From Schistocerca nitens (taxonomy: Eukaryota; Arthropoda; Insecta; Orthoptera; Acrididae): DNA of 64,000 nt. The position numbers and the translations under genes were made by a program. Shown in pieces: positions 32,920 through 44,712 of the stretch (its first letter is position 1; every line of letters starts with the position of its first letter). Where the stretch lies: contig NC_064614.1 of NCBI RefSeq assembly GCF_023898315.1, positions 1,050,784,432 to 1,050,848,431 on the forward strand. Direction: 5' to 3'. Under the pieces are notes generated by a model. It was not told the origin of the DNA, ran no database searches, and saw nothing but the letters and a program-made list of their open reading frames with translations.

Positions 32920-33720
32920 TAACGTACTCTCTTCAGTGGTGGCAATGGTATCAACAATCCACCGCTTCATATCAGTGATGTTTTTATTTTCTTTTTCTTT
33001 CGATAAAGTATGTCTTTGAAATAAACGCCATGGGAAGAAGTCGAGGGTAGTGATGTTTGGTGAAGGAGGTAGGCAGAGAACTTGACCAGCATTTCCAATT
33101 CATCAGTCAGCCCATGTTTCATTATCAACTCACGAAGCAGCAGTGCCCAACGTAGTTGTGGACTATCTTGCTGGAAAATAATGGTTGGATGTAGGTCGCG
33201 TAGTAATGATGTAAAATTCCGTCAAAGACCTAGCTAAATATTGTCAACTATTGATGTCTCACTGAAGGAAAGCGTACCAGCGATGATAATTATAATCGCA
33301 AAGCACGCATTTAGCTTTGGACTATCGCTAATCCTACGGGTGTGTTCTGATACCCAGATTCTCACATTGTGTGTTCAGTTTCCGTGAAAGATGAAAGATT
33401 GCCTCATCATTGAGACAAACTCGGGTGGCGAATATTTCATCCACAGGCAGTCGTTCAAGCATTTTAACCACAAACCTCTTTCGTTTTTGTGTGTTATTTA
33501 GTTACAATGTCTGTAACAACTGCTCTTTGTAAGAGTGCGATGCAAATTTTGGTGTAGGACTTTGTATACTACTGAACGTGGCAGTTGTAACTGGCGGGCA
33601 TCAGTACGGATGGGCTTATTGTGAGAACGACTGATGGCTTGTTTCGAACGATACATGTTTTCCTCATACGTTCTTGATCGTTTTCTCCTTCTTTAATCGA
33701 ACTAGCCATTGAGCATGGAG
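32920..33720 (-). pseudogene. Mariner-superfamily transposase relic
   Basis: On the minus strand, across frame changes: RSRTYEENMYRSKQAISRS and LQLPRSVVYKVLHQNL (helix-turn-helix region), VCLNDEAIFHLSRKL (first catalytic block, FSDEATFHLSG-type with Asp kept), NVRIWVSEHTRR, IIFQQDSPQLRWALL (second block, QQDGAPPH-type) and near the end KTSLI and TIATTEES. The block order resembles the better transposase at 3.4-4.1 kb, suggesting a related family. Too eroded to function. Confidence 0.65.
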
Positions 33721-34097
33721 TTCATGTCACAGAATTTCATGCATCTAAAGAGCATCTAAAAGACACGAATTCAGTGTGGTTGAAAATTGTGATAATCATT
33801 GACTGCATGGTATAGATCTCACGATTTCATCAATTGACTTCGTAAAATTGTTCGAAAATGTAGTGCGACTTCAGCCACTGCTAGTATTTTTTTATCCACG
33901 AAGAACAGCTGTTTGATGGTGACGCCGGACAATGAAGTTGTCTAGGAGCAGTTGTTGTCTGTAAAAGTTTATTACGAAATAATAATAAAAAAAGACTTGA
34001 ATATGATGAAGACTTATCGGAACGGCTTTTAGCAAACTCCAGAAATGAGTGTACACAGTGCTAATTGGGGCAAACAGTAGGAAACGATTCATGAGAG
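33721..34097. other. Unidentified AT-rich DNA
   Basis: Nothing recognised between the transposase relic and the next SINE. Confidence 0.35.
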
Positions 34098-34314
34098 GAT
34101 AAGAAGCCGGCCTAAGTGGCCGTGCGGTTAAAGGCGCTGCAGTCTGGAACCGCAAGACCGCTACGGTCGCAGGTTCGAATCCTGCCTCGGGCATGGATGT
34201 TTGTGATGTCCTTAGGTTAGTTAGGTTTAACTAGTTCTAAGTTCTAGGGGACTAATGACCTCAGCAGTTGAGTCCCATAGTGCTCAGAGCCATTTGAACC
34301 ATTTGATAAGAAGC
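34098..34314 (+). mobile_element. Family A SINE with target duplication
   Basis: GATAAGAAGC flanks both sides (34098-34107, 34305-34314). Complete head (GTGGCCGTGCGGTTAAAGGC, GGTTCGAATCC) and tail. Confidence 0.95.
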
Positions 34315-34499
34315 AAAACAGTTTGTTTGGGCATCTGGCTGAAAATGCTATCATGCGCGGTGCACCCACTGGGATGTAGAGGTAGAAGATATTTGACAGT
34401 GTAGGTTTCAATGCTTGCTGGTGCACATGTGAACACGCCATGGAAGTGCGAAAGTTCTGTCTGTACTCTTGTTTTGGTGATATGGCGCCAGCGAGTCAT

Positions 34500-34760
34500 T
34501 AACACCAGTGTGGCCGAGATAGATGTTGTCAAGATACATCTACATGGAATGCAGAGTGGAAGTAGAAGACCATCATGTAGTAGCGACAATTCCGTCCTTA
34601 GGAACAAAGACACGTCTTGCAGTATGCAGGGTGACCCGTAGGAAGTACAGATGTGCCCCGACTGTTTGTCGTTGTGGAAGGGTGGTTGATCCCAGTAGGC
34701 GGTTCCTGATAATTCCCGTCCACAGGATGAATCGCTGCTGACGGATTTCTGCCATCATGT
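34500..34760 (-). pseudogene. Mariner-like transposase fragment
   Basis: MAEIRQQRFILWTGIIRNRLLG, PQRQTVGAHLYFLRVTL and TARRVFVPKDGIVATT correspond to the block between the first and second catalytic Asp (WAGIIRDRLLGPY, LPQRLNG, FLRNTLP) of the mariner-like family also seen at 43-44 kb. The rest is frame-shifted or missing. Confidence 0.55.
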
Positions 34761-36814
34761 CACTGAAACATACACTGTATTACTCAATGCATGGCCGGGA
34801 CCAGTTAGTGCAAAGTCATAGTAGTCTAGAGTGTAGAAGATGCACTCTGAAGCGATTAAAGAATAACGACCACTGCACAGCAGAGTGAGTATTGGACTCA
34901 TTAATTACGACACTTTAAGAACAGTAAGAAAGTTAGGCTAATTAGTTGTCAGTATTTATTATGTCCAATATGTTTTGTAACGGTGTACAGAGGATGTAAT
35001 TGTGATTTATCGTGGTTACAAATGAAGTTCCTAGACACTCTGACAATTCTATGTCAGTGTACAATAGATTTAAGCTTGTTCCGCATGCATGCGTTTGAAA
35101 AAAGTTATTGTATTTACTGAAGTTGCATTGCGAGTTTTAATGTGTTTTTAACATGAATTATTTGCAATTAACTAGTGGCTAAATAAACGCTAGCATGTCA
35201 TTTGATATCATGTACCGAGCAATCACTGTTGCTTTAAGAGTCATGCTGTGAGCATCTTACTCAGTATATTTCTAACACCAAGTGGCGACAACTTTGATTC
35301 ATGACTTAATGTCGGTGTGTTGCATTCCAAACTCACTTCGCCGGCTTGGAACAAGGCTAAACAGGAAAAAAATATCATAAATAGATAAAGTACAAAAAAG
35401 GGCTAGAGCAGCAGCGACCACACAATGAGAAATAATCCAGCCTCCAGAAGGTGACGATAATGTCTGTGTAGTTTACTTTGTCGAGTTGCTCCCTTAATTA
35501 CAGTCCAACTTTCTACTACGCAATACGAATTTTAGCGTTACGTAAAACAGTTACCTCGCTGTCTGCAGTTAGGAATAATATTCAGCAATTAACAAGGAAT
35601 CTTAGTCTTAATTGCAACGGTTCAGTTAACTGTATAAAATTATTTTTTCAGTTGTTATCGTAGTAGCTCTTTACTTTCCGGAGTTGTAGAGGATATGAAA
35701 AGCGCAACTAACTCGCACTGAGACCGTCTAGGCCATTACACACGAGTTACTGTAGAATGACTTCATTTCAGGTTTTATGAGCTAATCAGGGGATTGGGCT
35801 TTACAGTATCATCATCCACACCACACTGCTAGCTATATCATCTGTGATGAAATACGAAATGAAAGGGGCCAGGCCCGTGACTCAGGATCTGGACGAGAAG
35901 AGAACTGAAAATTGCAGCACCGCGAAGTATAGCAAGTAAGGAATTGTGCATATACACAAAAGCAAGAAGAATACACGACTATATCTATAGATGATGTTGT
36001 GTATACGGGCTTCGAATATAGTACGAAGAGAGGGAAACTCTCGTAGCAAAAGCGGTATCGAGTCGAAATGCGCGTAGCTAATAGATACGGACACGTCTTT
36101 CCATGGATGACCAAATGTTTTCTTTCCATCGGTGACCTAGAGAGCGATCTGGGCAACGCAACAATCGAAAAGGCACTGTATGATGGCAGGCCAAGGAAGC
36201 ACGGGCACATGACGCCATGATGATCATCATAAAAACCACGACATGGATATATCGGAGGTACAGTGCAGCAACCGGCTCAAAGACGTCATAAATATAACGG
36301 ACACTGTCCAAACTACGCTTATGCCAACAGGAACTGATTGTGCTGTGCAGCAAATGGCGCTCCTTGCCATCACATTAGGTGCGGAGCCGGAATGACAGTG
36401 ATGAATGCACTGTGGCAACGATTGTTCTCCTTGGAGCCCGCACGCGCTGCTTCGCGCACAATGAAGCAGTGAACAGTACTGGGAATCGTCTGGAAGGACG
36501 AAATTGTGTCATTGTTGTGTCACAGTGGTGACGTCGGGCGCACCAATGTCGGCTACCCTCTCTCTGCCGTCGCATCAGCGCCGCGCCTACACTCTGTGAT
36601 GTTGCGGACGTCCCTACACTAACCGTCTGAATGCCTGTCTTGGTGCAAACAAACCATTTTCCGGACTCGAGTGGCTGTACGATCCAACACGTCCTAGCGA
36701 ACAGTAGCCTCTGTCGGTCCTATCGGTTGGTCATCCACTTCGTGCCGTTGGATCCTGTTGAGCGTTGGGTGAGTCCTTTCTAAACCTGCTGACTTCATAT
36801 TTCCATACAGTCGT
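34761..36814. other. Unidentified two-kilobase region
   Basis: No family recognised on either strand. 36190-36780 is richer in GC and CpG than its flanks, and the minus strand keeps modest open frames there, but none has a motif I can name; an unknown TE is the likeliest explanation. Confidence 0.35.
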
Positions 36815-38165
36815 GAGATTGACTCAGGGCATTTGACACAGTGCCCCACTGCACATTGTTGAAGAAAGTCCGAGCGTGCGGCTTACGTTCCCTAATAGTG
36901 TCTCGAAGGCTTTTTGAGTAAAGGAAGGCGGTCGACGGCGAATGTTCGTCAGAGACAAGGGAATCATTATGACTGCCCCAAGGAAATGTGATAGTACCAC
37001 CTTTAATCTCTGTATACGTAAATGATTTGACGGACGGTATATTGTTATTGTTATTGTATTTTAAAGTTTTATAGACAAGATTAGCATGTATTCTTCGTTT
37101 ACAAATGGTGTATTTAAATGTCCATTGAAAGTAAACTCGCCTGGTGTGTGTTTTGTTGTGCGATAATATGTTGGTAAAGAGGTGCTGCAGATTGCTTGAT
37201 ACTGTTGAAAGACGCCGTGTTTACATGCCGTTCGTGCGCCGATCTCCCCAACGTTTCTGCAACTCCACGTCGACGTAAGGATAGCTGAAATTTTCTAAAG
37301 TAATTAGAATGATTAGAATGTGCAGTATTTATGTTAGTCTCACGTAGTTATTTATCAGAGATGAGCATTCGTTTGTTTCTTCCTTAACTACAACTTTTAC
37401 TATCTCAGCTGTAATACGTAACAGTCTCAGTTGTATGTTCCTTTCCTCTTTATCGAAGCAAGAACAAAATCCGAGTAATTAACATTACATTCAACAATAG
37501 AGATAATAAACATCAGAGATAATGTAATGATAATGTTCACTTTTCTTATGCGAGGATAAACGTTCGTACACATAGCTCAGTAACTGACACAGTTATTTCC
37601 GCAATAAAATGTACAGTAGGGCGAGCAGCAATTTACGGCTGTTGGCTGATGACTCACTTGTGTACGAGAATATGACGTCTTTGCAGAGCTGTTGGAATAT
37701 ACAAGATGAATTAAAGAAAATTTATAGTTTATGTTATGAATGGTGGCTGGCTCTAAATATAGAAAACTGGAAGGTAATGCGGGTGAGTATGTAAAACCGT
37801 CGTGTAACGTTCGAATAAGTATGGTATAGCGTGTACAATCGCTTTGATTAACTATCTAGGCTGAATGTTGCAAAGCGATATGAAATGGAAGGTCGGTAGT
37901 TGGGAAGGTGAATGCTCGACTTCGTTTCATTTGGAGAGTTTTGGGAACCTGCAGCTCCTCCGTAAAGTGAAGGCGTATCGAACTTTAGTGCGCCCCATTT
38001 TTGAGTTCTGTTCGAGTGTCTGTGATCCCCACCAGGCCGGATTGAGGGAAAACATCGAAAGAATTCAGAGGCGTTCTGCTAGTTTTATTACCGGTATGTT
38101 CGATCAGCTCGCAAGTATCACGAGGATGCTTCGTGAACTCAATGTGTTATACTGTGTTGACTAGT
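36815..38165 (+). pseudogene. Older LINE reverse transcriptase, central part
   Basis: 36820-37045 carries the motif A to B region in decayed form (QGI*HSAPLHIVEESPSVRL for AFDTVPHCRLLKKVRAYGL; VDGECSSETR; PQGNVIVPPLISVYVNDLTDGI). After unknown DNA it resumes with NLRLLADDSLVYEN (motif C, ADD kept), MLQSDMKWKV (YLG block region), YRTLVRPIFEFCSSVCDPHQAGLRENIERIQRRSASFITG and MLRELNVLY. The C-terminal continuation is at 41780-42090. Confidence 0.65.
37046..37589. other. Unidentified insertion in LINE
   Basis: About 540 bp of AT-rich DNA that separates motif B from motif C of the older LINE. No ends or coding recognised. Confidence 0.45.
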
Positions 38166-38599
38166 GATTAGCAAATTACTGCGATTTTTTGTTTTTGCCT
38201 GCATATCCTTGGGTAAGGCGGCTTCCTAGTGTAATTTTCCTGCTGTCAGACGGGCACGTCACGCCACTACGGTTAAATCTCGTGCTGGTTTATAGTTTAG
38301 ATTAGTGCATTCTAGTTTGCATAGTTATTTCGTGCGGTAGCTTTCGGCTAAGGAGAGTTTCTATTAAAAGCTAACTATAGGTGCATCCATTTCAGTAGAG
38401 AAACTTATTTCTGTTAAGGCATTAGCTACCTCAGGGCATAGTGAGAAATCTGCAGAACAGTTTTTAATGTTTGTTTATTCTCCTCGTTATATTTTGCGGA
38501 CATTCTAAACTCATTAGCGCCATTTGAGATCTTGTATCTATTTTTACACACTACGATATGGCTAGGAACAGCGCTTGTTGTGAGCGGTGACAAGAATAA

Positions 38600-41500
38600 T
38601 TGACTGCTGTCCGAAAACAGCTGGAAGCAGCGTTTGCTACCGTCGACGGCATTGGATGCGAATTTCTTGACCTCCGCTATCGGGTACAGAGTTGCACCGT
38701 TCCTCTTACTAGGTCATGCGTGCATTACATGCAGGAAGCGGCTACTAGGGTAGCGGAGTACGTGTGGTGTGCACTTGAGGACTTTTTTTCTTTAAGTTAG
38801 GAAAACCTTCCCTTGGAATCAAAGACGATCTGCCTGATACATTAGCCGCAAGGTCCTCAGAGAAGAGTTGTCGTCGCAGATCAGAAATAGAAAAAGTTAA
38901 TATGATTTTAGTAAACTGCGGGAATTTGCAAGGATAGGTCCCAGAATTAGTATCGCTTACTGAAGGCTACAAAGCACAGATAGTATTAGGAACAGAAAGA
39001 TGGTTGTAACCTGACCTTCACGAGAAGAAAAAAAAATGGTCAAATGGCTGTGAGCACTATGAGACTCCACATCTGAGGTCATCAGTCCCCTAGAACGTAG
39101 AACTACTTAAACCTAACTAACCTAACGACATCACATACATCCATCCCCAATGCAGGATTCGAACCTGTGACCGTAGCGGTCGCGCGAATCCAGTCTGAAG
39201 CGCCTAGAACAGGCCACACCGGCCGGCAGTTAATGACAACGAAATCGCAAATTCGGATTGGAGTATTTATCGTAAGGATTCGTTAGTCGCCAATGGTGGC
39301 GGCGTGCATATTGCAGTACAGAGTTCGATAAAATCTGTCGAGGTAATCACGGATTCCGATTGTGAATTAATGTGCGTGAAGTATCAAAGATCGGTCAAAA
39401 ATTACATTCATATGCTTTTATAGACCGCCTGGGTCAGCAGCTCTAGTGGTAGAGCGCTTCAGATGGAACTTGCAGAATATCGTTGGTAATTTTCTTGAAT
39501 CTGCCTTTGTAATAGATGGTGACTTCATCTTGCCGGGTACAGACTAGGAGTATCATGTTACCAAAACTGGTGCCAGAGACATTGTTGTGGATGTCTTGTC
39601 GGAAAATTACTTCTGGCATATAATTAGAGAACTGACACGTGAGGGTAACGTCTTACACCACCTGGCAACAAACAGACCTGAGCTTATCCAATCAGTTAAC
39701 GTAGAGGAAGGCGACCATAAGGCTGTGATAGCATTTATGACAACGGGTCTGACAAAGAATGTTAAGAAAGATAGGAAGATATTTGTACTTAGAAAGAGTG
39801 ACAGAGTATCTGAGCAATTAGAGTCAAATATTTGGTGATGAGGACAAAGATGTGGAAGACAAACGGAACAAATTTGAAGCAGTCGTGGAATATGACCTAG
39901 ACAAATATGTTCCGAGTAAGGCCTCAAGGGATGGAAAGATCCACCATGATATAATTGCTGTGTTAGAAAACTTCTACATAAAGAAAGAGAACTTCACCCC
40001 AGATTCAAGAGAAGTGAAAACCTAAGTAACAGAAATGAGAGAAGCGTTCAATGACTTTGAAAGTAAAACTTTGTCAAGTGATCTGAGTGAAAACCCTAAG
40101 AGGTTTTGGTTGAATGTAAAATCAGTAAGTGCTTCAAGATCATCTGTCCATTCACTCACTCAGTGACCATATTGGCACCGAAACGGAAGATGGCAGACAG
40201 AAGGCCGAAATATTGAATTTGGTCTACTAAATTGTTTCAAGGCGGAAGATAGAAATACACGGTCCCTCCTTCCAATCGTCATACGAACGTAAAAATGGCA
40301 GATATTCATTTAACCGGTCGCGGAATAGAAAAATAACTACATCGCCTAGTAGTGAAACAGCGTCAGGACAAGATAGCTATAAGATTCTAAAAAAATTATG
40401 CGAAAGAATTTGCTTTCCTTCTAGCAGTAATTTATGGTGGATCGCTTGAGCAACGAAGGGTACCTAGTGAATGGAAGAAAGAGCTGGTCGTCACCGTTTT
40501 TAAGAAGGGACGTAGTACAGATGCACACAATTATAGACCCATTTCCTTGACGTCAGTCTGTTGTAAAATTATGGAACATGTCTTATGCTGAATAATTATG
40601 ACGTTTTTGGAGAAAGAAAATCTCCTTTATAAAAATCGACATTAATTGCGCAAACAGAGATCCTGCGAAACTCATCTCGTTCTGTTCCCACCATGAGATC
40701 CCTTGCGCAGTAGACAATGGCGCGCAGTATGATGCCGTGTCACTCGACTTCAGTAAAGCGTTTTTCTCACTGTCCTGCCCTGTCGTTTAGTGAAAAAAAT
40801 TCGAGTTTATCGAGAATCGGAGCAGATTTGCTACTAGATTCAAGACTTCCTTGCCGACAGAACTCAACACGTCGCTTTTAACGGAACAAAATCGCCAGAT
40901 GTAGAGGTAATATCCGGTGTACCCCAAGGAAGTGTGATTGGACAGTTACTATTCACAATATATATAAATAATCTAGTAGAAAGCGTCGGAAGCTCTGTAA
41001 GGCTGTTCACAGATGATAACAAAGTAGCAACGGCATAAGATGGTAACGATTTGAAGAATCACCTCCAGAGTATTGATGAATGGTGGAGGATCTGGCAGTT
41101 GACCTTGAACATAAGTAAATGTAACATACTGCGTATATGTAGGGAAAAAATCCACTACTGTATAGTTGTACTATTGACGATAAACCGCTCGAAACAGTAT
41201 CTGCCGTAAAATATTTATGAGTAACTATTCGGAATGTCCTTAAGTGGAATGACCATATAAAACAAATAGTGAGAATAGTAGACACAAGACTCAGATTCAT
41301 CGGAAGAATCTTAAGGAAATGTAACTCATCCACGAAGGAAGTGGCTTATGAGGCGCTTGTTCGCCCGGTTCTTGATCACCTATCTGGGATCCCTATCAGG
41401 TAGGGCTGATAGAGGAGACAGAGAAGATCCAACGAAGAGCGGCGCGTTTGGTCACGGGATCGTTTGCGTCAGTATGAGAACATTATGAAGACGCTCAACA

Positions 41501-41750
41501 AACGTTACAAGAGAGTCGTTGCGCATCACGGAGAGATTTACTGTCCGAAGAGTCGGAAAACGTAGTACTTCCCTCTACATACATCTCGCGTTATGACCTG
41601 AGGAGGAAATTCGAGAAATTAGAGCCAATATAAAGGCTTACCACCAACAATCATTCTTTCCAGGCGCTATTCGCGAGAAGAACTGGGTTGGATTGCTCAG
41701 TTAGTGGTACAAAACGTACTATCCGCCACATACCATTAGGAGGCTTGTGG
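38600..41750 (+). pseudogene. LINE ORF1/ORF2 relic with endonuclease and RT
   Basis: TAVRKQLEAAFATVDG (38600) may be ORF1. Endonuclease blocks: ANSDWSIYRKDS, NGGGVHIAVQSSI, ELMCVKY, then CCTGGGTCAGCAGC coding SSSSGRAL, a worn DGDFILP-like block, and GDHKAVIAF (SDHxAV-type, about 39710). RT blocks: NPKRFWLNVKS, RRDVVQMHTIIDPFP (NYRPIS-type), DAVSLDFSKAF (motif A, about 40735), VYPKEV*LDSYYSQYI (motif B), then the region giving RLRFIGRILRKCNSSTKEVAYEAL-type sequence and IQRRAARLVTG near 41450. Many stops. Confidence 0.65.
39032..39230 (-). mobile_element. Family A SINE inside LINE endonuclease
   Basis: Minus-strand copy, more diverged than others (TCAAATGGCTGTGAGCACTA tail end; GGATTCGAACCTGTGACCGT head). 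No clear target duplication. Confidence 0.85.
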
Positions 41751-41779
41751 AATTTCATGTAGATGTGGATGGGAATTTC

Positions 41780-42090
41780 TGGAGGGAAAACGACGCTGTT
41801 AACGCAAGTCATTATTTCACAAATTTGAATAATCGGCGTTTGAGGCCAACTGGAGAACATTCATACTCCCGCCAGCGAACAGTTTGCCTAAGGAGCATGA
41901 AGATAAGATGCGAGAAATTAGGGCTCGTACGGAGACTTTTAGACAGACGTTTTTCTCTTGTTCTGTTGGGAGTGGAACAGAAGAGGAAACGACTAGGTCC
42001 AGTTCTTGGTACCCTCCGCCATGAACCCAACGATGGTTTGCGGAGTATGTATCCAGACAGATGGAGATGCCAACCAACGATGGGAGTGGT
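41780..42090 (+). pseudogene. Older LINE C-terminus and 3' end
   Basis: Encodes AFEAN-like residues, then in frames KIRARN-like GAREIRARTE-type sequence (DARN, GSYGDF*TDVFLLFCWEWNR for YRQSFFPRSICEWNR), then noncoding GGTACCCTCCGCCATG and TTTGCGGAGTATGTATCCAG, the conserved LINE 3' end without a long GATGTA tail. Confidence 0.6.
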
Positions 42091-42950
42091 AGCATCAAGG
42101 AACGAGGCAGCACAGTCTGGATACTCCGTAATCCCGCAGCTGTCAAATCCTGACAATTACTGGTCGGTCTTCTTGTTTCCTACGTATTCAAAACACGGCC
42201 TTGTCACGAACAACGAACATTAAAATCCAATTCTGAATGGGGAAGGGGCTGCACAATTTTCCTTCTGTACAGATGATATACGGCATTACTCCTACCTAAC
42301 TGTGCTATTGCGCTTGCATATCCGATCACATCGTTCTACGCTTTGTGCAAATAGGATATTTGTTGCATGTCACCCTCGTGATGTTGCAATTTAGTGACAA
42401 GCGGTGTACTTCTGACAAATGTGTGAAATTAAATACTTGATAATCATCTTAGACAAAAACATAAATTGACACTAAGACGCCCGGTGGAACGTCCGATACG
42501 ACTGTATCGAGTTTGGACTGTACCAGCCCAACTATATTGAACGTACATGCATTTTTTTATTTCCCCGTTTACAATAATAGCGCTGTGTAGGTGCATTAAA
42601 AACGTTGGCTGGGTGAGGGGTGGCAAGAGTGGAAAACTTTTTATTGCTGTTTGTGAAAAATATGTTACGTGTCAACGTGAAAGAGAGGCTATGCAGAAAC
42701 ACTTGCTGGGCAGCTAATTTCCAACTGACCAATGTAGAGGCACTGGAGGCGCTAAATACTGGTCAAAATGCAACATTGCGCTACAAACCCCCCTCCCCCC
42801 TGTCAAAGTTTTGAGCAGATTAAACAATAATATATCAATGTAATAGCCTTAGCGTCGTGCCAATTCCTAGCTGACATAGTACTTTTAGTTGTGCCTGGCC
42901 ACAAAAGCAGCTGGTATTCAGCTTAACATTATGTGACTTACAAAAAAAAA
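42091..42950. other. Unidentified DNA
   Basis: No gene or element recognised; the short open frames lack motifs. Confidence 0.4.
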
Positions 42951-42954
42951 GTTC

Positions 42955-44355
42955 AGTATGAGCATTACTGAAGGGCGACGGGTTCCTGACTGGAAGGTAG
43001 GAGAAACGATCTTATGAACCTGTGTCCGAAAATGCATCCCTGCCACGGTAGATGGCGCTGACGAATGACAATTCCTCTGACCACGTGCCGTGTGTTCATT
43101 GTTTGTTGCAACCTGTGTGATTGACGCAGCACAATGATGGTTGGGTATTCATGTCGGTAACAAACCGAGATGGTGTTTGTGTTCTGCCAAACAGATGCAA
43201 ACGGCCGTGAGGCAGACCGGCTGTACCAAAAACAAGTACCCCCATAGACACAAACCACGTCATAACGTTTCAAGCTCTTTATGGGCTTTTGTGCTATCAT
43301 GGATTCTTTCAGACGCACGAACTTGCAGAGGGCGGTAGACTGGGCGTACTACAGATTTGGAGGACCGGATTCTACAGATATTTGAACGAATCGTAGTACA
43401 AGTCAAGGCAAGTAACAAGTACGATTCTGTGTATCCCGCATGACAACCAGTACTATCACCTGCAACGAATGAAAAGACTATCAATAGCAGATATCCCTCT
43501 ACGCGAAAGATTTGGTAAATAGTATTGCATGAGACCATCACAATTATGGCTTTACTGTCATCAGCCCCCTTTATGGACGAAGCATCATCAATCTGCACTA
43601 TTATCATGTGTTGCGAATCGCTTCAGCAAGGGTTTTTGGCGACCACGTACTTGGACCTGCTATTATTCCATAACGTCCCGACAGAGGAATGTATCTAGAC
43701 TTCCTAGACGGAATACTCTGCCTGCGCTGCTTCAGAATGTGCCTTTGGCAATATGACAGGTTATGTGGTTTCTGTATGACGAAACACTACCCCATTTCTA
43801 CATTAAAAAATAATATTATAAGTAATTAATTATTTTCTGTAAAGAAAACTCATGTTAAAGTGACACGCTCTACATCATTACGAAACTTCGTATTCATGAT
43901 CTATCGAACAAGTATTAATGTATGCATGTATGTACATATTGTTGTTCTCAGACACATCATCTTGGATAGGTAACGGACGCCGTGTAGCATGGCCTGCTAG
44001 ATCATCGGACTTTAATCCTCTGGGTGCATCTCAAAGGCGATTTGTATGCTGAATTCGTTCCTGAAATGCAGACCCTTCAATAATGTGTTCAAGATGCGTG
44101 TGATGCTATTCGGAGAGAGGCCGGAACATGCGAAAGCGTGCTGCAATCCATGACGCGACGCAATGCATCTCATGGAGGCCACTAGGAACATATGTTGTGA
44201 CGTAAATGCAACGCAGCCCTGTGCTGTGTTCCAGAGATTTGTTATCGTTGGACACACACCACCAATTTCCGGGAACAATTTCATAGGATGTGTTTCCAGT
44301 CAGTAATCCGTCCCTGCAGTTTATCTGTTTTATTAGTGTTCACCCTATACATTAA
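42955..44355 (+). mobile_element. Mariner-like transposon relic
   Basis: Left end (GGGTTCCTGACTGGAAGG ... CCGAAAATGCATCCC) and the reversed right end (GACGGATTACTGACTGGAAA ... CCCGGAAATTGGTGG) match as eroded inverted repeats. The extreme right end reads GTATAGGGTGAACAC reversed. The same family recurs at 47.4-49.4 kb. Confidence 0.7.
43190..44290 (+). pseudogene. Mariner-like transposase relic
   Basis: Blocks on the plus strand: RRTVRTPDLEDRIL-like sequence near 43335 with helix-turn-helix character; FSKGFWRPRTW; TLPALLQNVPLAI (43715), followed after a stop by VMWFLYDETLPHFY, the second catalytic block (WFQHDGAPPHF normal; Asp kept); then RRVAWPARSSDFNPLG (43985, third block, SPDLNPLDF with the last Asp changed to Gly). 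Several stops. Dead. Confidence 0.7.
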
Positions 44356-44382
44356 CGAAAATAATCAAATTTTGAAAACATA

Positions 44383-44712
44383 ATGTAACTGGATGGATAA
44401 AAAAATCTACTCTAGAAGCGGCGGCCGGAGAACACACATATAAAGATATTAAAATTTGCAAGATTTCGAAGCCAGTGGCTCCTTCTTCTGGCAGAAGTCC
44501 TCTCCGACCCGCGGTTCTGACGGCTTTTCCGACACTCGTCATTTCCTAAATCGCTCCAATACTTTTCTTCGTCTTTCTCCCTTCCCCTTTCACCGTTCTG
44601 CCAGAAAATGGGACCTTTGTCTCTGACAGCTCCCAAATTTTAATTCCCTTAAATGTGTATTCTCCTGCCACCACTTGGTGAGTAAATTTCTTATCTATCC
44701 AAACACATGGAA
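44383..44712. mobile_element. Fold-back (MITE-like) element
   Basis: The two halves are inverted copies of about 130-140 bp around a short centre: left CTGGATGGATAAAAAAATCT ... TTAAAATTTG ... TTCTGGCAGAAG; right reversed TTTGGATAGATAAGAAATTT ... TTAAAATTTG ... TTTCTGGCAGAAC. No coding capacity; known to me as a common insect repeat. Confidence 0.7.

Larger units (their letters stand above)
38166..41778 (+). mobile_element. Younger, degenerate full-length LINE
   Basis: About 350 bp of noncoding leader precede weak ORF1-like residues (from about 38560), then endonuclease, RT and a 3' end with CATGTAGATGTGGATG. A minus-strand SINE lies at 39032-39230. Confidence 0.6.
36815..42090 (+). mobile_element. 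Older jockey/CR1-like LINE interrupted by a younger one
   Basis: Fragments of one coding sequence appear at 36815-37045, 37590-38165 and about 41780-42090 in the correct order. The gap 37046-37589 is unidentified DNA, and 38166-41778 is a second LINE of the same group. Confidence 0.6.

Noticed and set aside
34107-34195. Cloverleaf-like tRNA regions in the SINEs as functional tRNA genes
   Set aside because: They continue into a fixed SINE tail, lack a normal 3' end or terminator, and are flanked by target duplications.
39430-39470. tRNA-like string with AGCTCTAGTGGTAGAGCGC
   Set aside because: It lies within, and in frame with, the LINE endonuclease coding region (SSSSGRAL) and has no B box or acceptor pairing.
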